From Paraburkholderia kururiensis JCM 10599 = LMG 19447 (GTDB lineage: Bacteria; Pseudomonadota; Gammaproteobacteria; Burkholderiales; Burkholderiaceae), in assembly GCF_003986935.1 (NCBI RefSeq), contig NZ_RJZE01000011.1, positions 185,234 to 249,233 on the forward strand: a stretch of DNA of 64,000 nt, read 5' to 3'. Position 1 is the stretch's first letter. Each line of letters opens with the position of its first letter. The notes under the pieces are model-generated. The model was not told the DNA's origin. It made no database searches and worked only from the letters and a program-made list of their open reading frames with translations. The position numbers and the translations under genes are program-made. Positions 1 to 7,507 of the stretch are shown here, one piece after another.

Positions 1-196
1 GCGCACGGGCAAGAACACGACACTGTGGCCCGGCTTCGCCTACCGGTTCCGCCAGGCCACGGCGACCTTCAACATGGCCGACTACTTCGCCTGGACCCAG
101 CCGCCGGCCGTGCGTCCAGCCACACCGGCCGCAGTCACCGCACGCGCTGAAAACGGCAGCGGCAGCAGCACGCGCAACGTCGCAACTACGCCATGA
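1..196 (+). CDS. Flavin-containing monooxygenase, C-terminal fragment (partial)
   Basis: Only the last 64 codons lie in the window; the reading frame is open from base 2 and stops with TGA at 194-196. The peptide contains the run LWPGFAYRFRQAT followed by FNMADYF, which resembles the extreme C-terminus of Baeyer-Villiger/flavin-containing monooxygenases (typical form WPGFTWRFRxATRxFDPADY). After this the tail is low-complexity Ser/Gly/Ala/Thr. Such enzymes use FAD and NADPH to oxygenate ketones or hydrophobic substrates. The same-strand SDR and metal-dependent hydrolase genes that follow are common companions, suggesting one catabolic unit. The FAD and NADP motifs are outside the window, so the call rests on a short C-terminal match and context. 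Confidence 0.55.
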   Translation, partial: RTGKNTTLWPGFAYRFRQATATFNMADYFAWTQPPAVRPATPAAVTARAENGSGSSTRNVATTP

Positions 197-284
197 GGCA
201 ATCAAAGGCCGCGAAGCACCTCTCATAACGACAAGGCAATGCAAAGCAACACCAGGCAACACCAGGGAGAACAGGAGAACCACG

Positions 285-1187
285 ATGAAGCATTTCACCG
301 ACCGGGTTGCCGCCATCACGGGCGCGGGTTCGGGCATGGGCCGCTCGCTCGCGCTGGCGCTCGCCCGCGAAGGCTGCCACCTCGCACTCGCCGATCGCAA
401 TGCCGCCACGCTCACCGAAACGGCCAGGCTCGCGCGCGCCGCGGCACCCGACAGGATCGGCGCGCCGCTCACCGTCACGACCTGCGTGCTCGACGTCGCG
501 GACCGCGCCGCCATGTACGCCTGGGCCGACGCAACCGTCGCCGCTCACGGCCGCGTGAACCTCGTGTTCAACAACGCGGGCGTGGCGCTCTCCAGCACCA
601 TCGAAGGCATGGAATACGCCGACCTCGAATGGATCGTCGGCATCAACTTCTGGGGCGTGGTGCATGGCACGAAGGCGTTTCTCCCGCATCTGAAAGCGGC
701 GGGAGAAGGTCATATCGTCAATACGTCGAGCGTGTTCGGCCTCTTTGCGCAGCCCGGCATGAGCGGCTACAACGCGACGAAATACGCAGTGCGCGGCTTC
801 ACCGAAGCGTTGCGCGAGGAACTCGATCTGATGGGCTGCGGCGTGTCCGCCACCTGCGTGCACCCCGGTGGGATTCGTACCAACATCGCGCAGGCCAGCC
901 GCATCGCGAAGAACATGGTCGGCTTCATGATCGAGGACGAACAGCAAGGCAAAGACGACTTCGAGAAGTTCTTCATCACGAGCGCCGACGATGCGGCCCG
1001 CACGATTCTCGCCGGCGTACGCCGCAACCGTCGGCGCATCTTGATCGGGCGCGATGCGCGCGCCGCCGACTGGCTCGCGCGCAGTCTGCCCGCCGCGTAC
1101 CAGGCGCTCGTCGTGTGGCAGACGCGCCGCATGCGGCGCATCGCGCAACGCCGTGCGCGCGCTCATGCCGTGGAGCACGAAGCATGA
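285..1187 (+). CDS. Short-chain dehydrogenase/reductase (classical SDR)
   Basis: 300 residues. The Rossmann cofactor motif TGAGSGMG is at residues 12-19, NNAG near 96-99, the catalytic Ser in NTSS near 149, and the YxxxK pair in YNATK at about 162-166. This is the full catalytic set of a classical SDR, an NAD(P)-dependent alcohol/ketone oxidoreductase of the cytoplasm. The C-terminal 50 residues are Arg/Ala rich and longer than the core fold needs. An AGGAG stretch precedes the ATG. The stop overlaps the next gene's start (ATGA), so the two are translationally coupled. With the upstream flavin monooxygenase fragment it probably handles an alcohol/ketone step of one pathway; the substrate cannot be read from sequence. 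Confidence 0.9.
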   Translation: MKHFTDRVAAITGAGSGMGRSLALALAREGCHLALADRNAATLTETARLARAAAPDRIGAPLTVTTCVLDVADRAAMYAWADATVAAHGRVNLVFNNAGVALSSTIEGMEYADLEWIVGINFWGVVHGTKAFLPHLKAAGEGHIVNTSSVFGLFAQPGMSGYNATKYAVRGFTEALREELDLMGCGVSATCVHPGGIRTNIAQASRIAKNMVGFMIEDEQQGKDDFEKFFITSADDAARTILAGVRRNRRRILIGRDARAADWLARSLPAAYQALVVWQTRRMRRIAQRRARAHAVEHEA

Positions 1188-2146
1188 ACGACGCACGCGC
1201 CCCCATGCAAACCTCCACGCAACCTTCCGCGAAACCGACGCAACCCCGAGGAGAGATGGCCATGATGCCCGTGCGCCGCGACCTGCGTTTCGCCCTGCCG
1301 CCCGAGCGCGCCTGCACGTGGCACGCGAAGGGGCCGTACGTGACGCACTTTTTCAACGCGCTCTCGCTGCTCTTTCCAGCGGGCGAGCGCTTTTTCATGG
1401 ACTCGGTGCGCCACTATCGCGACCGTATCGACGACCCGGTGCTCAAACAGCAGGTGCTCGGCTTCATCGGTCAGGAAGCCATGCATACGCGCGAACACAT
1501 CGAATACAACGATCTGCTCGACGCCGCGGGCCTGCCCGCGCACAAGCTCGACCGTCGCCTCTGGTGGATGCTGGACCTGTTCCGCAAGACGCTGCCGCAG
1601 TCGTTCCAGCTTGCCATCACGGTGGCGCTCGAACACTACACGGCGATGCTCGCCAATATGCTGTTGTCCGACGCCACGCGCATCGAAGGTTCCGAGCCCG
1701 GCTACACGCGCATGTGGACGTGGCATGCGCTCGAAGAAACGGAGCACAAGGCCGTTTCGTTCGACGTCTGGAATACGGTGATGAAGCCCGGGCTGGGTCG
1801 CTATCTGCTGCGCACGGGCATCATGCTTTCGACCACGGTGCTGTTCTGGCTCATCGTGTTCGACTACCACGTGCGCCTGCTGATTGCGGACCGCAAGCGC
1901 GGCGGACATCTGCGCGGCCTGTGGCAGACCGTGAAGTTCCTGTATGGCCCGCGCCACGGCGTGTTTCCGGGCATTGCGGGCGAGTGGCTCAGCTTCTTCC
2001 GGCCGGGCTTTCACCCCTGGGACCACGACAATCGTGAGCATCTTGCCCGCATCGATTCGCTCGTCGCGGCGGTGGATGCTGCGAACGAGGCCAACCCCGA
2101 CGCCGTGCGCAAGGCGACGCGTCGGCGCGTGCAGGCTGCGGCCTGA
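1184..2146 (+). CDS. Metal-dependent hydrolase of the PF10118 family
   Basis: 320 residues from the ATG that overlaps the SDR stop (ATGA). An open frame extends much further upstream but only as a shadow of the SDR gene, so this start is preferred. The protein has the helix motifs QEAMHTREH (about residues 97-105) and LEETEHKAVSFD (about 183-194), His/Glu clusters typical of the predicted metal-dependent hydrolases of COG3687, which look like ferritin-type di-metal sites. A hydrophobic stretch (TGIMLSTTVLFWLIVF, about residue 210) suggests membrane association. The family function is poorly defined; it often sits beside flavin monooxygenases and SDRs, as here. Confidence 0.8.
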   Translation: MNDARAPMQTSTQPSAKPTQPRGEMAMMPVRRDLRFALPPERACTWHAKGPYVTHFFNALSLLFPAGERFFMDSVRHYRDRIDDPVLKQQVLGFIGQEAMHTREHIEYNDLLDAAGLPAHKLDRRLWWMLDLFRKTLPQSFQLAITVALEHYTAMLANMLLSDATRIEGSEPGYTRMWTWHALEETEHKAVSFDVWNTVMKPGLGRYLLRTGIMLSTTVLFWLIVFDYHVRLLIADRKRGGHLRGLWQTVKFLYGPRHGVFPGIAGEWLSFFRPGFHPWDHDNREHLARIDSLVAAVDAANEANPDAVRKATRRRVQAAA

Positions 2147-2252
2147 GCGTGATGACGGCCTGCGCGGCTGCCGTTCTCAATGCAACGGCAACGCGCGCCG
2201 TGCCGCCTATCGTTCGGCCGGGCGGCCGGGCGGCCCATCGTGCCGCCTGCTT

Positions 2253-2819
2253 TCAGCGCGGCGGCAAAGGCAACGGCGCAAGCCGCCGGAATAACGTCGG
2301 GTAGTCGATGACGATCCCGTCCTCGTCCACGGTGAGGTTCGCCGTGAAGTCGCGAAAGATGCCTTCGTAGCGATACTCGCGGTTCAGTTCGACGCACGAG
2401 TAGGCCTGCCCGGCACGCGTCACCTGCAGGTCGGGCGTGGAAATGTAGGCCACTGAAATGGGCTGACGCTCGCCCTGCGCGAGTTGCAGGCGGCGGATGG
2501 GCAGCGTGTTCGTGAACGGCGTGGCGGCAATGTCGATATCGATGCAGCCTTCGATGCCGCCCAGCCACTGACCGTGCCCGTCGTGCCAGTTGCCGGCGCC
2601 GTCGCCGAGCAGTTCCAGTTCGCCGCCGCCCGCGATCTTGAGGTACGCGCGCAGGGTGCGCCACTGCAGATCGCAGCGCACCTGGTAGAAGAGCCCGTAC
2701 GGCTTGCCGTAGCGCTGCCCCACCACCACGCTCTCCACGTAGAAGCCGTCGTCGCGCGCGTCGAACGTCAGATGCTCGATGCCGTCGCCTTCCGCCGATG
2801 CCCATCGCACTTCGCGCAT
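2253..2819 (-). CDS. Putative glycolipid-binding domain protein
   Basis: 188 residues starting at MREVRW, preceded by an AGGAGAG ribosome binding site; an in-frame Met 20 codons upstream has no such site and lies in a low-complexity His/Glu stretch. The sequence (for example SVVVGQRYGKPYGLFYQV, LLGDGAGNWHDGHGQWL, IDIDIAATPFTNTLPIRRL) matches the pattern of the PF06475 glycolipid-binding family (formerly DUF1089), predicted beta-rich proteins related to the lipoprotein-binding LolAB-like fold. No signal peptide is visible, so it should be cytoplasmic. It is convergent with the preceding hydrolase gene and appears to be a single-gene unit. Biological role unknown. Confidence 0.7.
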   Translation of the reverse strand: MREVRWASAEGDGIEHLTFDARDDGFYVESVVVGQRYGKPYGLFYQVRCDLQWRTLRAYLKIAGGGELELLGDGAGNWHDGHGQWLGGIEGCIDIDIAATPFTNTLPIRRLQLAQGERQPISVAYISTPDLQVTRAGQAYSCVELNREYRYEGIFRDFTANLTVDEDGIVIDYPTLFRRLAPLPLPPR

Positions 2820-3354
2820 GTTCCTCTCCTGTTCGTGCTGTTCGTGCCGTCTGTTCTGTTCGTGATGCCGGAGACACAACGTCGCCGTCCGTCAACGCGT
2901 TGCCTCCTGCCTCCAGGCAGCCGCGCTCCATCGTAACGCCATTGCCGCATTCGGCGCGCTGCGCTTCCGAAGCGCCGTTCGACGCGCCCGCCCCCGCACT
3001 TCCCGTACCTGTTCCCGCCGTCGCCGCATGGTGCGGCGCGGTGTATTGACGCACTTTGCCGCACACCCGCGCGCAGGCTTCGTCGTGACGTGAAACAAAA
3101 AATTGATGCACCTCAACGATTTAGCCGCGTTTTCAGGATCTGCGTCATTGACGCCTGCGACGTGTTGGCACACCCCGCGTCGCAGCAAAGCCAGACGCAT
3201 TGGCCTACGCTTACGCCGTCTGCCGAGGGGTCGTTCGACAACAATCCGGCAGCACTTCAGCAGCAATTGAGCAGCAGCAACTGAGCAGCATGAACTGACC
3301 AGCAACAAGCGCACCGGCATGAGCCGGCGCATCAAGTCAATCTGGCATCGGCAT
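2820..3354. other. Divergent intergenic region upstream of cioA
   Basis: 535 bp between the minus-strand glycolipid-binding gene and cioA, without a convincing gene. It holds the promoter side of both units. The only recognisable element is an Anr/FNR-like half-palindrome at 3103-3116. No clear ribosome binding site precedes either candidate cioA start. Confidence 0.5.
3103..3116. promoter_or_regulatory. Anr/FNR-like box (TTGAT-N4-CTCAA)
   Basis: The sequence TTGATGCACCTCAA differs by one base from the FNR/Anr consensus TTGAT-N4-ATCAA. It lies about 240 bp upstream of the cioA start. Anr is known to control cio operons in Pseudomonas, so oxygen-responsive control here is plausible. A single mismatch and the long distance keep this tentative. 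Confidence 0.35.
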
Positions 3355-4764
3355 ATGAACACCGCACTCTCGGCTTTCGATCTGGCCCGCATCCAGTTCG
3401 CCTTCACCGTCTCGTTTCACATCGTCTTTCCCGCGCTCAGCATCGGGCTCGCCAGCTTCATCGCCGTGCTCGAAGGCATGTGGCTCAAAACCGGCAAGGC
3501 GTACTACAAGGACCTTTGCCTCTTCTGGTCGAAGATCTTTGCAGTCGCCTTCGGCATGGGCGTCGTCTCCGGCGTCGTGATGAGCTACCAGTTCGGCACC
3601 AACTGGTCCGGCTTCTCGTCGTTCGCCGGTCCCGTCACCGGACCGCTCCTCATGTACGAGGTCATGACCGCGTTCTTTCTGGAAGCCGGCTTCCTCGGCA
3701 TCATGCTGTTCGGCTGGAACCGCGTGAGCCCGCGCGCGCACTATGGCGCCACGCTGATGGTCGCCATCGGCACGCTGATCTCCACGTTCTGGATTCTCGC
3801 CTCCAACAGCTGGATGCAGACGCCGCAGGGCTTCGAGATCGTGGACGGCCACGTCGTGCCCACCGACTGGTTCAAGATCATCTTCAATCCGTCGTTCCCG
3901 TACCGGCTCGCGCACATGGCGATTGCGGCGTTCATCGTCGCGGCGCTCGTCGTGGCGGCAACGGGTGCATGGCATCTGCTCAAGGGGCGCCGCGACAAGG
4001 CGGTGACGAAGATGTTCTCGATGGCGCTCGGTCTGCTGCTCGTACTCGCCCCGCTGCAAGCCGTGGTGGGCGACCAGCACGGGCTCAATACGCGCGAGTA
4101 TCAGCCGGCCAAGATCGCGGCCATTGAAGGTCTGTGGGATACCGAACAAGGCGGCACCGCGCTCAACCTGTTCGGCATTCCCGACATGAAGGCCGAAACC
4201 ACGCGCTACGCCGTGTCGATTCCGCATCTGGGCAGCCTGATCCTCACGCACAGCTGGGACGGCGAGATTCGCGGCCTCAAGAGCTTCCCGCCGCAAGACC
4301 GCCCCGATTCGACGGTGGTGTTCTGGAGCTTTCGCGTGATGGTGGGCTTAGGCATCGCGATGATCGCGCTCGCCGTGGCGGCGTGGGTGCTGCAACGGCG
4401 CGGCCGGCTGCATGAGGCGCGCTGGTTCCACAAGCTCTGCATCGCGATGGGACCGAGCGGCTTCGTCACGCTGCTCGCGGGTTGGGTCACCACTGAAGCA
4501 GGCCGCCAGCCGTGGGTGGTATACGGCGTGATGCGCACCTCGCAGGCAGTGTCGCCGCTCACGGCGCAGCAGGTGAGCGTCTCGCTGATGGCCTTCGTGG
4601 TGGTCTACTTCCTCGTGTTCGGCACGGGCATCTACTACCTGCTCAAGCTGATGCGCTCCGGCCCCGCGCTGCCCGGCACCACGCCCAACGGCGTACCCGA
4701 CCACGAACCGGCTCACACGGCACGCCGCCCGCTTTCGGCCGCGGACGGGCTGATCGACGCCTGA
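3355..4764 (+). CDS. cioA: Cyanide-insensitive quinol oxidase subunit I (CioA/CydA)
   Basis: 469 residues from the ATG at 3355 (an alternative ATG at 3319 would add a basic 12-residue N-terminus not seen in the family). It opens with FDLARIQFAFTVSFHIVF, the conserved first helix of bd-type oxidase subunit I, with His22 in the place of the heme b595 ligand. HMAIAAFIV carries the candidate b558 His, and GWVTTEAGRQPW the conserved quinol-site segment. The periplasmic Q-loop between LNTREYQPAKIAAIEG and the next helix is short, as in the CIO subgroup rather than E. coli CydA. It transfers electrons from ubiquinol to oxygen at the inner membrane without proton pumping. cioB follows 61 bp downstream. 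Confidence 0.93.
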   Translation: MNTALSAFDLARIQFAFTVSFHIVFPALSIGLASFIAVLEGMWLKTGKAYYKDLCLFWSKIFAVAFGMGVVSGVVMSYQFGTNWSGFSSFAGPVTGPLLMYEVMTAFFLEAGFLGIMLFGWNRVSPRAHYGATLMVAIGTLISTFWILASNSWMQTPQGFEIVDGHVVPTDWFKIIFNPSFPYRLAHMAIAAFIVAALVVAATGAWHLLKGRRDKAVTKMFSMALGLLLVLAPLQAVVGDQHGLNTREYQPAKIAAIEGLWDTEQGGTALNLFGIPDMKAETTRYAVSIPHLGSLILTHSWDGEIRGLKSFPPQDRPDSTVVFWSFRVMVGLGIAMIALAVAAWVLQRRGRLHEARWFHKLCIAMGPSGFVTLLAGWVTTEAGRQPWVVYGVMRTSQAVSPLTAQQVSVSLMAFVVVYFLVFGTGIYYLLKLMRSGPALPGTTPNGVPDHEPAHTARRPLSAADGLIDA

Positions 4765-4825
4765 GGGCCACTGCGCACGCCTGAGCACCGCAACGAAAAC
4801 TATCGGATCACCCCACGAGGACACA

Positions 4826-5830
4826 ATGGACGTCACGACAATCTGGGCCGCCATCATCGCGCTCGGCCTTTTCATGTACGTGGTGCTGGACGGCTTCGAT
4901 CTCGGCATCGGCATCATCTTTCCGTTCTTCCCGGACGAAGGCGAACGCGACCTCATGATGAACACGGTCGCGCCCGTCTGGGACGGCAACGAGACCTGGC
5001 TCGTGCTGGGCGGCGCGGGCCTCTTCGCGGTGTTCCCGGTGGTCTACTCGACCGTGCTCTCCGCGCTCTATCTCCCGCTCATCTTCATGCTGGCGTGCCT
5101 GATTTTCCGCGGCGTGTCGTTCGAGATTCGCGCGAAGGCCAACCGGACGAAGCATCTCTGGGACCTCGCGTTCATCGGCGGTTCGGCGGGCGCGGCGTTC
5201 TTCCAGGGCATTGCGCTGGGTGCGTTCCTGCAAGGCATTCCCATGGACGACGGCCGCTTCGCCGGCGACCCGTTCGGCTGGCTCTCACCGTTCAGCCTGC
5301 TCACGGGGCTCGGCCTCGTCGTGACCTACGCGCTGCTCGGCTGCTGCTGGCTCGTGGCGAAAACCGAAGGCGACCTGCAACGGCGGCTGCATCGCGTGGT
5401 GTGGCCGCTCACGGTGGTGCTGCTTGCGTTCATCGGGCTCGTGAGCCTGTGCACGCCGCTCCAGGACCCGAACATTGCCGCCCGCTGGTTCGACTCCGGC
5501 CTCTTCTGGCGGCTGCTGCCGGTGCCGTTCCTCGTGGCCGCGTGCGCGTTCTTCATGCGCCGCGCCGTGAAGCGGCGCGAGCACGTCACGCCGTTCGTGC
5601 TCGCGCTCGGGCTTGTGCTGCTCGGCTACGTGGGGCTGCTCGTGAGCCTCTGGCCGTACGCCATTCCGCAGAGCCTGACCGTATGGCAGGCGGCGGCGCC
5701 GCGCTCGAGCCAGATGTTCACGCTGGCGGGCACGGTGGTCATTCTGCCGATCATCATCGGCTACACGACGATGGGCTACTGGGTCTTTCGCGGCAAGGTG
5801 CGCCATGGCGACCAACATCACTATCACTGA
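4826..5830 (+). CDS. cioB: Cyanide-insensitive quinol oxidase subunit II (CioB/CydB)
   Basis: 334 residues, the usual CydB length, with a GAGGA ribosome binding site 5' to ATG 4826. The N-terminus carries the family signature MYVVLDGFDLGIGIIFPF and then WDGNETWLVLGGAGLFAVFP, both diagnostic of bd-oxidase subunit II. Eight or so hydrophobic segments alternate with short loops. It pairs with CioA in the inner membrane to form the structural heterodimer. The gene overlaps the following DUF2474 reading frame by 26 bp, so the three genes form one operon. Confidence 0.93.
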   Translation: MDVTTIWAAIIALGLFMYVVLDGFDLGIGIIFPFFPDEGERDLMMNTVAPVWDGNETWLVLGGAGLFAVFPVVYSTVLSALYLPLIFMLACLIFRGVSFEIRAKANRTKHLWDLAFIGGSAGAAFFQGIALGAFLQGIPMDDGRFAGDPFGWLSPFSLLTGLGLVVTYALLGCCWLVAKTEGDLQRRLHRVVWPLTVVLLAFIGLVSLCTPLQDPNIAARWFDSGLFWRLLPVPFLVAACAFFMRRAVKRREHVTPFVLALGLVLLGYVGLLVSLWPYAIPQSLTVWQAAAPRSSQMFTLAGTVVILPIIIGYTTMGYWVFRGKVRHGDQHHYH

Positions 5831-6143
5831 GCAGGCGGCGGGAACGGGCGGCGGGTCGGGTTTGCGGAGTGTGTCGGACATGTCGGGCATCCCGGCCGTC
5901 GCGGGCACGAGAGGCATCGCCAGCGTCGCCACCGACACGACGCGCAATGCCGCAGTCTCCGGCGCGGCTGCCCGTGCGGCTGCCCATGCGGCAGCCGCAC
6001 GGACACCTTCCGTCGGGTCGCCGAGCCGCCTGCCCGGCTGGTTCTGGTTCGTCGTACTCTGGTGCGGCGGCGTGGGCGCCGCCATGGGGCTCGGGTTCGC
6101 CTTCAAGGTGCTGATGAACCTCACACTGTTCGCCGTGAAGTGA
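5805..6143 (+). CDS. DUF2474-type small membrane protein with extended Ala-rich N-terminus
   Basis: 112 residues, starting inside the end of cioB. The C-terminal 40 residues (WFWFVVLWCGGVGAAMGLGF then AFKVLMNL) form one transmembrane helix with the pattern of DUF2474 peptides, which are encoded directly after cioAB in many proteobacteria and are thought to be the small third subunit, comparable to CydX. Typical members are only 40-60 residues; here about 70 residues of Ala/Gly/Ser/Thr low-complexity sequence precede the helix, including the run AARAAAHAAAA. A later internal start would give the usual size, but no in-frame ATG with a ribosome binding site is obvious near the helix. Confidence 0.7.
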   Translation: MATNITITEQAAGTGGGSGLRSVSDMSGIPAVAGTRGIASVATDTTRNAAVSGAAARAAAHAAAARTPSVGSPSRLPGWFWFVVLWCGGVGAAMGLGFAFKVLMNLTLFAVK

Positions 6144-6742
6144 GCGCCTGACCTGCCATTCGCCGGCCACTTGCCGGCCACTTGCCGGCCACTCGCCGGC
6201 CACTCGCCGCCCCTCTGGCTGGCGCTTCAAAAATTCCTCCCGCTTTCCGTCTTCGAAACAGGCCCCGGCGTAAGCGCCGCGGGGGCCTCGCTGCAGTGCG
6301 GACGCGAAGGCCCGTGGCCACACCACGAACCACGCGCTGCGTCGCAGACAGACCATAGAGCGCCGGCGCAGGGAACACGGCGCGCGGGGGGACCAATCTT
6401 TCATTCGCCGAAACCGTTGCAATCGTTCGCGAGCCGTGCGAACAATCACGCATCGCGCGAGAGGCAAGCGCGAGACGAAGCCGGCAAGGCACGGCAGGAC
6501 ATTGCAGCGTTCGCTGCAACATTCGCCGCCGCCATCGACGGGGAGCCGGCAGACGTCGCCGCACGGGGAGCGGCGCGCCTGCCGGCTGACGATGGACCGG
6601 CCGCGAGGCGCGACGAATGCAACGGATGCGGGGAACGGATGTCGAGAGCGATGGACAAGCGCGATGCAAACGAAGCGGCGCAGCGGGCACAACGTACCGG
6701 CAGCGGCGCAATCAACCGGCAGGGCCGGCACGCGGAGACACC
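6144..6742. other. Intergenic region between cio operon and response regulator
   Basis: About 600 bp without a credible gene; open frames here are short and arginine/alanine-rich. It contains a four-copy 11-bp tandem repeat (6162-6205) and a GC-rich hairpin with arms GGCCCCGGCG and CGCC/GGGGCC around 6263-6290, without a clear T-tract. No promoter could be assigned with confidence for the response regulator. Confidence 0.4.
6162..6205. repeat. 11-bp tandem repeat, four copies
   Basis: Four head-to-tail copies of GCCGGCCACTT/GCCGGCCACTC (two of each), starting 19 bp after the DUF2474 stop. Each unit contains the palindrome GGCC. It is probably a slippage product; a role in transcription termination is possible but not shown. 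Confidence 0.85.
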
Positions 6743-7507
6743 ATGAAGTTTCTTGTGGCCGACGACCATGAACTCATCCGCCAGGGCGTGAAGGGCCTGC
6801 TGCGCGGGCTCGACGCGGACGCACAATTCGACGAGGCCGACAGCTGGGAGACCCTCGTGGCCGCCGCGCGGCCCGATGCCGACCACGATCTGGCCATCGT
6901 CGATCTGCACATGCCGGGCATGAGCGGCGCGGCGTCGCTGGCGACGCTGCTCGCGGGCAATCCGGCGCTGCCGGTGGTGGTGCTCTCGGCGGAAGAGTCG
7001 CCCGACGAAATGCGCGCCGTGCTCGCCGCGGGCGCGCTCGGCTTCGTGCCGAAGCGGCAGCCGGCCAGCGTGATGCTGAAGGCGATCGAACTGGTGCTCT
7101 CGGGCGGCGCCTACGTGCCGATGGAGGCGCTAAGCCTGCTCGGCGCACGCGACGGCGCCCAGCGCGAAGCGGCGCCGTCCGCACCCTTCTACGAAGACTC
7201 CGGCGCAACGCGATCCGCCGGCAGCGCCGCGTCTATTGCCGCTTCTGCCTCCGATACACCCGCCACGACCTCGCTCCTGCAACCCCACCAGCGCCATCTG
7301 CTCGAAAACCTGTCGCCTCGGCAGCAGGACATCATGCGGCTCGTCCATCGCGGCTGGACCAACAAGATGATTGCCCGCGAGCTAGGCGTAGCCGAGGGAA
7401 CCGTGAAGGTGCACCTCTCCGTGATTTTTCGCGCGCTCGGCGTGCACAACCGCTCCACGGCGATCGCCGTGATCAATGGATGGCTGGAGGCGGGCAAGAC
7501 ACTGTGA
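6743..7507 (+). CDS. NarL/FixJ-family response regulator (REC-LuxR HTH)
   Basis: 254 residues starting MKFLVADDHE at 6743. The receiver domain (about 1-120) has the acidic pair Asp7-Asp8, the phosphoacceptor Asp54 in IVDLHMPG, and Lys in VPKRQP. The C-terminal LuxR-type HTH (about 187-245) reads LSPRQQDIMRLVHRGWTNKM and then the recognition helix region VAEGTVKVHLSVIFRALGV. The linker (about 130-185) is Ala/Ser-rich and longer than usual. The gene's 3' end overlaps by 35 bp the 3' end of the convergent hybrid kinase gene, the obvious candidate partner. Confidence 0.9.
   Translation: MKFLVADDHELIRQGVKGLLRGLDADAQFDEADSWETLVAAARPDADHDLAIVDLHMPGMSGAASLATLLAGNPALPVVVLSAEESPDEMRAVLAAGALGFVPKRQPASVMLKAIELVLSGGAYVPMEALSLLGARDGAQREAAPSAPFYEDSGATRSAGSAASIAASASDTPATTSLLQPHQRHLLENLSPRQQDIMRLVHRGWTNKMIARELGVAEGTVKVHLSVIFRALGVHNRSTAIAVINGWLEAGKTL

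Noticed and set aside
6263..6290. Intrinsic terminator after the cio operon
   Set aside because: The inverted repeat is bulged and lacks a following T-run, so it was noted only in the intergenic description.
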